Shown in pieces: positions 8,440-16,443 of a DNA stretch of 64,000 bases (the stretch's first letter is position 1; every line of letters starts with the position of its first letter). This DNA is from Streptomyces phaeoluteigriseus (GTDB lineage: Bacteria > Actinomycetota > Actinomycetes > Streptomycetales > Streptomycetaceae), in the NCBI RefSeq assembly GCF_001896135.2, contig NZ_MPOH02000011.1:856962-920961 (forward strand). The letters are read 5' to 3'. A program made the position numbers and the translations under genes. The notes beneath the pieces are model-generated. The model saw nothing but the letters and a program-made list of their open reading frames with translations, made no database searches and was not told the DNA's origin.

Positions 8440-9249
8440 TCAGCCGAACTGCACCGACCGCTTCGCCATGCCCAGCCAGAACCCGTCGATCACCGACCTC
8501 TGCGTGTCCAGCTCGCCGGACACCTCCGCGGCGCCCATGGTGACGAACAGCGGGGCGAAGTGCTCGGTGCGCGGGTGGGCGTACCTGCCCGCGGGGGCCT
8601 TGTGCAGGAAGTCCAGCAGGGCGTCCCAGTCCCGGTTCTCCAGCGCGTGCCGCCCCCAGTCGTCGAACTCCGAGGACCAGGTGGGCACTCCCCCGCCGGT
8701 GTGCCGTAGCGCGGCCAGGTTGTGGGTGAAGAACCCGGAGCCGACGATGAGCACGCCCTCGTCGCGCAGGGGCGCCAGCTTGCGGCCGATCTCCATGAGC
8801 TTCACGGGGTCGAGCGTCGGCATGGAGATCTGGAGGACCGGGATGTCGGCGGCCGGGAACATCTCGACGAGGGGGACGTACGCCCCATGGTCGAGGCCAC
8901 GGTCGGGGATGTCCTGTACGGGGATTCCAGGGGCGCGCAGCAGCTTGCGCACGCTCTGGGCGAGCGCGGGTGCGCCCGGGGCGTCGTAGCGCACCCGGTA
9001 GTAGTGCTCGGGAAAGCCCCAGAAGTCGTAGACCAGGGGGACCGGCTCGACCGCGCCGAGGGCGAGGGGGGCCTCCTCCCAGTGGGCGGAGACCATGAGG
9101 ATCGCCTTGGGGCGGGGCAGGTCGGCGGACCAGGCGGCGAGCTGACCGGGCCAGACGGGGTCGTCCGCGAGGGGCGGGGCGCCGTGGCTGAGATACAGGG
9201 CGGGCATGCGCTCCTGCGGAACGGCACGCTCCTGGGTGACGGCGGGCAT
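8440..9249 (-). CDS. LigB-type extradiol dioxygenase (4,5-DOPA dioxygenase family, YgiD-like)
   Basis: 269 residues of the class III extradiol dioxygenase fold that cleaves catechol rings with a non-haem metal. Metal ligand signatures are visible: LYLSHGAPPL near residue 22, ILMVSAHWEE near 55, LDHGAYVPLVEMFP and the VGSGFFTHNL block. The length matches YgiD/plant-DOPA-dioxygenase homologues. Annotation as DOPA dioxygenase is by family; the natural catechol is unknown. It is divergent from a MarR regulator across about 100 bp holding an inverted repeat, the usual arrangement for MarR control of a catabolic or detoxifying enzyme. Confidence 0.85.
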   Translation of the reverse strand: MPAVTQERAVPQERMPALYLSHGAPPLADDPVWPGQLAAWSADLPRPKAILMVSAHWEEAPLALGAVEPVPLVYDFWGFPEHYYRVRYDAPGAPALAQSVRKLLRAPGIPVQDIPDRGLDHGAYVPLVEMFPAADIPVLQISMPTLDPVKLMEIGRKLAPLRDEGVLIVGSGFFTHNLAALRHTGGGVPTWSSEFDDWGRHALENRDWDALLDFLHKAPAGRYAHPRTEHFAPLFVTMGAAEVSGELDTQRSVIDGFWLGMAKRSVQFG

Positions 9250-9279
9250 GTCGGCAACTCCCTCGGCAGCTCAGTCTGC

Positions 9280-9336
9280 TTGAACTCTAAATCTTCCACT
9301 CCACATCACTGTAGGCGCCACTTGTTTAAAGTTCAA
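9280..9336. promoter_or_regulatory. Putative MarR operator between dioxygenase and marR genes
   Basis: TTGAACTCTAAA (9280-9291) and TTTAAAGTTCAA (9325-9336) are inverted repeats with 11 of 12 matches, 33 bp apart, each next to one of the two divergent starts. TTGAACT/AGTTCAA half-sites are typical of MarR-family boxes. They stand out as AT-rich islands in GC-rich sequence. Confidence 0.7.
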
Positions 9337-9361
9337 GGATGAAACACGTAGAGTGGACCCC

Positions 9362-9871
9362 ATGACGAAGGCAGCCGCACCCGCTCACGAGCCGCAGTGG
9401 CTCACCGCAGAGGAACAGCGCATCTGGCGTTCGTACCTGCACGCCACCACCCTCCTCGAGGATCAGTTGGACCGGCAGCTGCAACGCGACGCCGGCATGC
9501 CGCACGTCTACTACGGCCTCCTCGTCAAGCTCGCCGAGTCCCCCCGCCGCCGGCTGCGGATGACCGAGCTGGCGAGGGACGCCAAGATCACCCGCTCCCG
9601 CCTCTCGCACGCCATCGCGCGCCTGGAGAAGAACGGCTGGGTACGGCGCGAGGACTGCCCCTCCGACAAGCGCGGCCAGTTCGCCGTACTGACCGACGAG
9701 GGCCTCGACGTCCTGACGAACGCGGCGCCGGGCCATGTGACCGCCGTACGCAACGCGCTCTTCGACCGGCTCACCCCGGAACAGCAGAAGTCCCTCGGCG
9801 AGATCATGCAGATCGTCGCCGAGGGACTCCAGCCGAACGAAGCGGGTGCCGACCTGCCCTGGCTGCGCTAG
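9362..9871 (+). CDS. MarR-family transcriptional regulator
   Basis: A 169-residue MarR protein. I start it at the ATG at 9362 rather than the GTG at 9353. The winged helix spans about 60-130: LRMTELARDAKITRSRLSHAIARLEKNGWV, followed by the wing EDCPSDKRGQFAVLTDEG with the conserved D-x-R/K-G signature. Flanking helices provide dimerisation. It probably represses the divergent dioxygenase gene through the inverted repeat at 9280-9336 and may be released by a phenolic ligand, as in related systems (inference). Confidence 0.88.
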   Translation: MTKAAAPAHEPQWLTAEEQRIWRSYLHATTLLEDQLDRQLQRDAGMPHVYYGLLVKLAESPRRRLRMTELARDAKITRSRLSHAIARLEKNGWVRREDCPSDKRGQFAVLTDEGLDVLTNAAPGHVTAVRNALFDRLTPEQQKSLGEIMQIVAEGLQPNEAGADLPWLR

Positions 9872-9898
9872 CCGCTACAGCCCGGGCAGTACGTCATG

Positions 9899-11434
9899 TC
9901 AGTGGGCGACCACCGGGACCCGGAGGGAGTCCTCGGCGTCCTCGCCCGCGTCGGCGACCGCGCTCATGTCCGGCTTGCCGGCGTTGACGAAGGTCAGGGC
10001 GATCGCGGCGGCGACGACCAGGATGCCGACGGCGAACCAGATCGCGCTGGTGTAGCCCTTCACCATGGCCTCCAGCTGGACCAGCTGCTGCTGGGAGCGG
10101 GTGCCGGCGTCGCCCATGTGGTCGGCGATGTACGAGGTCGTGGCCGAGGCGGCGATCGTGTTCAGCAGCGCCGTACCGATCGCGCCGCCCACCTGCTGCG
10201 AGGTGTTGACCATCGCGGAGGCGACACCCGAGTCGCGCGGCTCGACGCCCTGGGTGGCCAGGGACATGGCCGGCATGAACGCCGTACCCATGCCGAGACC
10301 GAGCAGGAGCATCGCCGGCAGCAGCAGGGCCGTGTAGGAGGAACCGATCTCCATCTGGGTCAGCAGCAGCATGCCGAGCGCGGCGACCAGGAAGCCGGGG
10401 CCCATCAGCAGCCGGGGTGCGACCCGGGTCATCAGGCGCGTACCGATCTGGGTCGAGCCCGTGATCATGCCCACGATCATCGGAAGGAACGCGAAACCGG
10501 TCTTGACCGGCGTGTAGCCCTTCACGATCTGCAGGTAATAGGTCAGGAAGAGGAACAGGCCGAACATCGAGATGATCGCGAGACCGAGCGAGAGGTAGAT
10601 ACCGCCGCGGTTGCGGTCGGTGATCACGCGCAGCGGCAGCAGCGGGGACTTGACCTTCGCCTCGACGACCACGAAGGCCGCCAGCAGCACCACGGACGCG
10701 ACGAACATGCCGATGGTCACGGCGTCGCTCCAGCCCTCGGACTCGGCGCGGGTGAAGCCGTAGACCAGGGACACCAGGCCGAGGGTCGAGAGTATGACGC
10801 CGGGGATGTCGAGCGGGGAGCGGTTGCGGCCGCCCGCGGGCTCACGGATGACGAAGTAGGCACCGGCCGCGGCGACGATCGCGAACGGGATGTTCACGAA
10901 GAACGTCCAACGCCAGTTCAGGTACTCGGTGAGGAAACCGCCGAGGATGAGGCCGACCGCGCCACCACCACCGGCGATCGCGCCGTAGATGCCGAACGCC
11001 TTGGCGCGCTCCTTGGCGTCCGTGAACATCACGGCGAGCAGGGAGAGCGCGGCGGGCGCGAGCAGCGCGCCGAAGACACCCTGGAGGGCGCGGGAGCCGA
11101 ACATCATCGCCTCGTTGGTGGCCGCGCCACCGAGCGCCGAGGCGGCGGCGAAGCCGACCAGGCCGAGGACGAAGGTGCGCTTGCGGCCCCAGAGGTCGGC
11201 GATACGGCCGCCGAAGAGCAGGAGCCCGCCGAAGGCCAGGGCGTACGCCGTGACGACCCACTGGCGGTTGCCGTCCGAGATCCCCAGGTCCTGCTGGGCG
11301 GAGGGCAGGGCGATGTTCACGATGGTCGCGTCGAGAACGACCATCAGCTGGGCGAGCGCGATGAACACGAGCGCTTTCCAGCGAGCCGGATCCGACTGGC
11401 GGATGCCGGGAGCCTTGGTGGCTGTGTCAGACAT
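9899..11434 (-). CDS. DHA2-type MFS drug exporter
   Basis: A 511-residue 14-helix transporter of the EmrB/QacA family. Motif D1 is MVVLDATIVNIALPSA, motif A is GGRIADLWGRKRTF, and the helix-5 motif C region is IAGGGGAVGLILGGFLTEYLNWRW. I choose the ATG at 11434 (MSDTATKAPG); a longer frame to 11473 adds an atypical 13-residue leader. The gene lies 340 bp downstream of a co-directional TetR gene. The pair resembles, from memory, a multidrug-pump and TetR pair next to the CDA antibiotic cluster of S. coelicolor, although no such cluster follows here. Confidence 0.87.
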   Translation of the reverse strand: MSDTATKAPGIRQSDPARWKALVFIALAQLMVVLDATIVNIALPSAQQDLGISDGNRQWVVTAYALAFGGLLLFGGRIADLWGRKRTFVLGLVGFAAASALGGAATNEAMMFGSRALQGVFGALLAPAALSLLAVMFTDAKERAKAFGIYGAIAGGGGAVGLILGGFLTEYLNWRWTFFVNIPFAIVAAAGAYFVIREPAGGRNRSPLDIPGVILSTLGLVSLVYGFTRAESEGWSDAVTIGMFVASVVLLAAFVVVEAKVKSPLLPLRVITDRNRGGIYLSLGLAIISMFGLFLFLTYYLQIVKGYTPVKTGFAFLPMIVGMITGSTQIGTRLMTRVAPRLLMGPGFLVAALGMLLLTQMEIGSSYTALLLPAMLLLGLGMGTAFMPAMSLATQGVEPRDSGVASAMVNTSQQVGGAIGTALLNTIAASATTSYIADHMGDAGTRSQQQLVQLEAMVKGYTSAIWFAVGILVVAAAIALTFVNAGKPDMSAVADAGEDAEDSLRVPVVAH

Positions 11435-11773
11435 GGAGGTACCCACTTCGGAACTTCGTGACGTTAATGTCATGAATTGGTGAAAGAAAACGGGCGGAGC
11501 AAGATGACGACCCGTCGACGGTGACGGCCGCGGGGAGGGGTCCGGAATCGGTTGATCGGGTTCAGCGACGTCGGTGGCAGCGGTGACGACGGCGGCGACG
11601 GTGGCGGTCTTCGACCGTCCGCATCGTCTGCATCGGGTCTCGCAGCGTGAAGCCGGAGTCCCGGAGTCGTCCTGCGTGGCTTGTGGTGGTTTGCGGTTTG
11701 TTTACATGGCTTGCGTGGCGTTGTGGCTTGCGTGGCTGCCGTGGTGTGGGTGGCGTGTGTGGCTTGCGGTGGC
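11435..11773. other. 339-bp spacer between tetR and exporter, low-complexity DNA
   Basis: No gene seen. The stretch 11690-11775 is built from degenerate GTGGCTTGC units (for example around 11706, 11727 and 11760), and 11570-11610 from GGCGGCGAC-like units. The exporter promoter presumably lies at the left end. No clear operator was found. Confidence 0.5.
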
Positions 11774-12421
11774 TCAGGCCTGGCGCAGGTCCTCCATGGT
11801 CACGGCCGTGCCCGGCAGGACCGACCGGGCCGGGGCCCGCAGTCCGTCCAGGAACAGCTGGAGATGGCGATGGAGGAAGCGGTCGACGCTGGGGCAGGCG
11901 GTGCCCGCCGGAGGCCGGCTGAGTTGGGCCACGGCGACCATCAGGTCGCCGTAGCCGACGTCGTCGCGAAGCTGCCCGGCCTGCCGGGCGCGCTCCATGA
12001 CCTCCTCGACGAGCTGCTCGACCCGCATACGGGCGGCCACGAGATCCGGGTGGTCCTTGTCGAAGGTGCTGGTGACCATCGGGCACAGCGCGCTGACGCG
12101 TTCGTCGGCGGCGACGTGCACGAAGCGCTCCAGCGCGCCGAAGGCGTCGCCGGTCTCGGCGAGCGCCTGGGCGGCCGCGTGGGCCGTGCGGTCCATGACG
12201 GAGCAGACGACCTCGCGGACAAGGGCGTCCCGGTCGGGGAAGTTGCGGTACACCGTGGCGTTGCCGACACCGGCCCGGCGGGCAATGTCGTCCAGCGGCA
12301 CCTCGGGGCCGAGTTCGACGAACATCTCGCGGGCGGCGGTGACGATCCGCTCCCGGTTGCGCAGGGCGTCGGCGCGCGGCCGGGGCACCTTGCGCTGCGC
12401 GGGGGCGGTTGCGGTCTGCAC
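11774..12421 (-). CDS. TetR-family regulator, probable repressor of the adjacent exporter
   Basis: 215 residues starting at GTG 12421 with a GAGGAG ribosome site. The HTH spans about 20-65 (RERIVTAAREMFVELGPEVPLDDIARRAGVGNATVYRNFPDRDAL). The C-terminal domain resembles the TetR_C group seen in drug-efflux regulators and ends in a long amphipathic helix. It is upstream of and co-directional with the DHA2 exporter, so the two may share control; repression of the pump is the simplest reading but is inferred only from adjacency. Confidence 0.87.
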   Translation of the reverse strand: MQTATAPAQRKVPRPRADALRNRERIVTAAREMFVELGPEVPLDDIARRAGVGNATVYRNFPDRDALVREVVCSVMDRTAHAAAQALAETGDAFGALERFVHVAADERVSALCPMVTSTFDKDHPDLVAARMRVEQLVEEVMERARQAGQLRDDVGYGDLMVAVAQLSRPPAGTACPSVDRFLHRHLQLFLDGLRAPARSVLPGTAVTMEDLRQA

Positions 12422-12451
12422 GGCGTACTCCTCTGATCGATGACGTGACCG

Positions 12452-12570
12452 GTGGTGCTGGTACTTCTGTCGCTATTGGTACTGCTGGTGCTGCTGGTAC
12501 TTCTGTCGCTGCTGGTGCTGCTGGCACTTCTGTCGGTACCGGTACTGCTGGTTCCGCTGTCGCTCCCGAT
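12452..12570. repeat. CTG-rich degenerate tandem repeat
   Basis: The 397-bp gap between the tetR start and the protease gene carries degenerate copies of GCTGGTGCTGCTGGTACTTC and GTCGCT blocks (about 12455-12570). On the minus strand they would read as Pro/Ala/Thr/Glu-rich repeats, but no start or known domain supports a gene. The remainder (12571-12818) shows only GGGGACATGGTCCCCG-like short palindromes. Confidence 0.6.
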
Positions 12571-12818
12571 CCGGGGACATGGTCCCCGCTTCGCTCGGAC
12601 ACATGGCTAAACGGGGAGACGGTCCCCGGTTATTTCCCGGTGGTCGATTCTTTTCACGTGACCTGGGTCACAAGCGCTCTCACCTCGCCCGCGCCTGCCC
12701 ACTACCTCCCGGTAACCCACGATCGGCCGCTCCAGCGCGCGCCCCCGCCCGCCCCCGACGAGGGTGATCGAAAGGGTGCAGCCGGTGACGGTGGCTGCCT
12801 GGCGCGAAGGGTTCCCGC

Positions 12819-14150
12819 ATGCAGCCGCAGCCTGAGCGACCCGGGGCGGGCCACCATGCCGCGCCTGCGGATCCGCTCCGCCGACACATACGCAGGCGCC
12901 GCCGCACGGCCGGCCTCGTCTGCGTCACCGCGCTGACCTTCGCGGTCAGCACCTCGGCCGGCACCGCTCACCTGGCACCGCGTTCCTCCCCGGCCGGCGC
13001 GGGCCCGATCTCGCTGGCCCGCTCTCCCGCCCTCGCGCCCTGCCTGATCACCCCGGGGTCCGCCGTCCAGATGTCCGAGGGCGTCCCGACGGCCGGCGGC
13101 TACGTCCGCTCCACGGGCACCGTCCGCGCCCTGACCCTGATGATCGACTTCTCGGACGCACCCGGCCGCGGCAAGGCACAGGACCGGTTCCGCGAGTTCT
13201 TCCCGCAGACCCGGGAGTGGTTCCGCACCGCGTCCTACGGCCGCCTCGACTACCGCGCCGAGACCCCCGTCCCCGGCTGGCTGCGCATGCCCAAACCGTT
13301 TCGCGCGTACGGCATAGAGCGCGGCGCGCCCTTCGACCCCGGCTACCGCGAGCTGGTCCAGGACATCGTGGCCGCCGCCGACCCGACCGTCGACTTCCGG
13401 GCGTACGACCTCCTGAACGTGCTGGTCACGCCGAACGCGGGCCCCTCCGCGCTGGACACGGTCCTGTCGGTGACGTTCGCCGGCAACCACGAGGCCCCGG
13501 TCGCCGACGGCGTCCCCGTCGCGAACGCGTCCTTCGTCTACTCCCGCCAGGACGACGGCTCCGGCTCCTACGACCGCACCGGCTACCGCGTGCTGCCGCA
13601 CGAGAACGGCCACGTCTTCGGCCTGCCCGACCTCTACACCCAGGAGGGCGGCGGGGCGGTCGGCCACTGGGACATCATGAGCGAGGACTGGGGCGCCAAC
13701 AACGACTTCCTCGGCTGGCACAAATGGAAGCTGGGCTGGCTGGACGCCGCCCAGATCGGCTGCGCCGCCGCGCCCGGCACCAGCGAGTACGCCCTCACCC
13801 CCCTCGCCGAGCCGGGCGGCCCCAAGCTGGTCTTCGTCCCCCTCAACAGCCGCGCCGGGTACGCCGTGGAGCTGCGCACCCGCGGCGGCAACGACGAGGC
13901 CGTGTGCCGCCCCGGCGTCCTCGTCTACAAGGTCGACGCGAACATCGACACCGGCATGGGCCCGGTCACGGTCCACGACTCCCAGCGCGACAGCGGCGGC
14001 TGCACACGCAGCCCCAACGTCCACGCCGAGCTGTCGGACGCGCCGCTCGTGCCGGGCGAGACGTTCAAGGACACGGCGCGGGGGGTGCGGATCTCCGTGG
14101 TGGCGGCGGACCTGGAGGGGACGTACCGGGTGCGGGTCACCCGGAGGTAG
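12819..14150 (+). CDS. Secreted M6-like zinc metalloprotease
   Basis: 443 residues. The N-terminal 30 residues are basic, followed by a hydrophobic stretch (TAGLVCVTALTFAVSTSAGTAHLA, described in two parts: start TAGLVC, end TAHLA), a signal peptide or anchor. The zinc site HENGHVFGLPDLY at about residues 261-273 is the extended HExxH..G..D motif of M6/immune-inhibitor-A type peptidases, and DIMSEDWGANNDFLGWHKWKLGW follows as in that family. A short all-beta C-terminal domain ends ...TYRVRVTRR. Exported, probably degrades extracellular protein. It stands alone; 14-bp repeats follow. Confidence 0.83.
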   Translation: MQPQPERPGAGHHAAPADPLRRHIRRRRRTAGLVCVTALTFAVSTSAGTAHLAPRSSPAGAGPISLARSPALAPCLITPGSAVQMSEGVPTAGGYVRSTGTVRALTLMIDFSDAPGRGKAQDRFREFFPQTREWFRTASYGRLDYRAETPVPGWLRMPKPFRAYGIERGAPFDPGYRELVQDIVAAADPTVDFRAYDLLNVLVTPNAGPSALDTVLSVTFAGNHEAPVADGVPVANASFVYSRQDDGSGSYDRTGYRVLPHENGHVFGLPDLYTQEGGGAVGHWDIMSEDWGANNDFLGWHKWKLGWLDAAQIGCAAAPGTSEYALTPLAEPGGPKLVFVPLNSRAGYAVELRTRGGNDEAVCRPGVLVYKVDANIDTGMGPVTVHDSQRDSGGCTRSPNVHAELSDAPLVPGETFKDTARGVRISVVAADLEGTYRVRVTRR

Positions 14151-14201
14151 CAGCCGGCAGGGCACCGCGGCGGCCGCACGCCGACCGCCGTACGAGGACG
14201 G

Positions 14202-14301
14202 CCGCACGGGTACGGGCGTACGGGTACGGGCGCACGGGTACGGGCGCACGGGTACGGGCGTACGGGTACGGGCTACGGCTACGGCTACGGCTACGGCTAC
14301 G
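14202..14301. repeat. 14-bp then 6-bp tandem repeats
   Basis: Five 14-bp units GCGYACGGGTACGG (14202-14271) run directly into five 6-bp GCTACG units (14272-14301). The array lies between the protease stop and the IclR start. It could affect the IclR promoter if it varies in length. Confidence 0.85.
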
Positions 14302-14406
14302 GGCGTACCGGCATACGACGACAGACGCACGGGCACGGGCGCACGACGACGGGCGTGGGCGCGGCTACCGTAGGCGACCTGCCGCGACCGCCGTACCGGA
14401 GAGACG

Positions 14407-15983
14407 ATGCCCGCCAGGACGACCCCGACCGCCGCCCCGGACAGCCAGGTACCGGAAGAGGCGGTGACGCCGCTGATCCGGGGGGTCGCGGTCCTTGAGG
14501 AGCTGACCGCGGCGGGCGGCACGATGAGCGCGAGCGCCCTGGAACGCGCCACCGGTCTGGCCCGTTCCACGGTCGACCGGATCGTGGCGACGCTGGCCCG
14601 CATGGAGTACGTCCGTCTCGACGGCCGGGACGCGGTCCTGACCCCGCACGTGATGGAACTCGGCAACGCCTACCTGGCCGCGCTGCGCCTGCCCGCCCTC
14701 CTCGGCTCGCGCGCCGACGCCCTGGCCGACGAACTCGACGAGTCGGTGTCGCTGGCGGTCGCCGACCGTGACGGCATCCGCTTCATCCACCAGGCGACCC
14801 GGCGCCGCGCGATGTCCCTCAGCTTCCGCATCGGCGACCTGCTCCCGGCCGAACGCACCGCGCCCGGCCCGCTGTTCGCGACGGAATGGACCGACGCGGA
14901 CTGGACCCGCTGGCGCACCCGCCGGACGACGGACCCGCAGGACCGCGCCTTCCCCGCCGTCCCCCCGGCCCCGCACACCCGCGACCCGGACGAGGGCTTC
15001 GTACGCCGGACGGAGCGGGCGGCGGCGGAGGGCTGGTCCCTGGACGATCAGTTGATCGAGCCGGGCCTGGTGGCGGTCTCCGCACCCGTACGGGACCCCC
15101 GTACGGGCCGCCTCGCCTGCGTCGCCAACGTCGTCAGCCACACCAGCCGGCACACGGCGGCCGACCTGCGCGACACGCTCCTCCCCCGGCTCCGTACGGC
15201 CGTGGCGGAGATGGAGGAGGCCCTGCGCCAGGCCCCGCCCGCCGAACCGGGTCCCCCACCCGCGGGCCTCGCCCTCCGGACGGGTGCGTCGAAGCAGGAA
15301 CTGGGCCGCGAATTCATCGAGTCCCTGGCCCGCGGGCTGACCGTCCTCACGGCGTTCGGGGAAGGCAGGGAGTCCCTGACCCTGACCGAGGTGGCGAAGG
15401 CGACCGGCCTGGCCCGGGCCACGGCCCGCAGAGCCCTGATCACCTACGACCACCTGAACCTGGTGACCCAGACCCCCCACCGCACCTTCACCCTCACCCC
15501 CCGCGTCCTGTCCCTCGGCTTCCCCCCACTCGCCGGAACCCCCTCCCCCACCTCGCGGAACCCCACCTACGGGCCCTGACGGACCGCATCCAGGAAACGA
15601 CCTACCTCGCGGCCCTCACGGAAACGGGCGATGAGATCCAGTGCACGGCCCGGGCGACCGCCCGCCACGTCATGCGCGTCGACATCCGCATCGGTACCCG
15701 CCTCCCGGCCACCACCGACACGGCCGTCGGCCGCGTCCTCCTGTCCCACCACGACCACGCCCTGGCGGACGAGGAGTTGGAACACGGCGTCCGCACCCTC
15801 GCCGTCCCCATCCACGACCGCACCGGCCACACGATCGCCGCCCTCACCACCTCCACCCACACGGCCCGCCGCACGGCAGAGGACTGCGTCGACACCCTCC
15901 TCCCCGCCCTCACCACCACAGCCACCCACATCGAAACGGCCCTCCACACAGCCTCCCGCTTCACACCCGTACCGCTGACCTGA
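14407..15983 (+). pseudogene. Tandem double IclR-family regulator, one-base frameshift
   Basis: The first unit (residues 1-270) is a complete IclR protein: winged helix around SASALERATGLARSTVDRIV, then an effector domain. A second IclR unit follows: LTEVAKATGLARATARRALI, then ...FTLTPRVLSLGF. The frame then ends at 15579, but the next frame continues perfectly with LPHLAEPHLRALTDRIQETTYLA to 15983. One missing C in the C-run at about 15538-15542 restores GTPLPHLAEPHLRAL. The second effector domain also lacks about 40 residues between GRVLLS and DEELEHGVRTLAVPI, so the 3' half is degenerate even after correction. Target unknown; such double regulators often control aromatic catabolism. Confidence 0.75.
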
Positions 15984-16046
15984 CGCCCACACCCCCCAAC
16001 CGATTCCGGTACGCTGACGCCTGGACCCACACACACGTGGGCCCAC

Positions 16047-16122
16047 GCCTTCGTAGCTCAGGGGATAGAGCACCGCTCTCCTAAAGCGGGTGTCGCAGGT
16101 TCGAATCCTGCCGGGGGCACCA
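16047..16122 (+). tRNA. tRNA-Arg (anticodon CCT), CCA encoded
   Basis: 76 nt including the encoded CCA. The acceptor stem pairs GCCTTCG with CGGGGGC (two G-U pairs). The D-arm starts TAGCTCAGGGGATAGAGCA, the anticodon arm is CCGCT-CTCCTAA-AGCGG with anticodon CCT, and the T-arm is GCAGG-TTCGAATCCTGC. It reads AGG codons. tRNA 3' ends of this kind are common integration sites, but no integrase is seen here. Confidence 0.97.
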
Positions 16123-16126
16123 GGTC

Positions 16127-16168
16127 AAAGGCCTACCACTTCCGAATTCTCGGAGGTGGTAGGCCTTT
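16127..16168 (+). terminator. 19-bp stem hairpin right behind tRNA-Arg
   Basis: Arms 16127-16145 (AAAGGCCTACCACTTCCGA) and 16150-16168 pair at 18 of 19 positions plus one G-T wobble, with an ATTC loop. It starts 4 bases after the CCA and is the obvious terminator of the tRNA transcript. Confidence 0.9.
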
Positions 16169-16443
16169 GGCATCTACTTCTGACATCAACAAGACCCGCG
16201 CACGGCACGCTGGCCACTCGGCCGCGTCGGGGCGCTGCGCCGGCCCGTGAATCACGCCCGTCTCGATGGTCGTCATGACGTCCAGGACGTCGAGGCGAGC
16301 GTCCTAAGTTGCTTCGGGACGAATAGCCCGTGGGCGCAAATCCCGCCACGCCAACAACTGGAACACCAGGTCAGTGACCTCAGTGACCACCACTACTGTC
16401 GTTGAAGATCGTCACGGCAGGAAACGACGTGGACCGGACCTCC
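16169..16443. other. Non-coding stretch downstream of tRNA-Arg
   Basis: I see no supported gene in this roughly 275-bp stretch. Its base composition is less extreme than that of the flanking genes. No copy of the tRNA 3' end was noticed, so it does not identify an integrated element. Confidence 0.5.

Noticed and set aside
15567..16073. Minus-strand ORF opposite the 3' end of the IclR gene
   Set aside because: Gly/Val/Arg shadow; the plus strand gives clear IclR effector motifs in the corrected frame.
16123..16443. Integrated element or attR site behind tRNA-Arg
   Set aside because: No integrase, no excisionase and no second copy of the tRNA 3' end recognised; the hairpin is adequately explained as a terminator.
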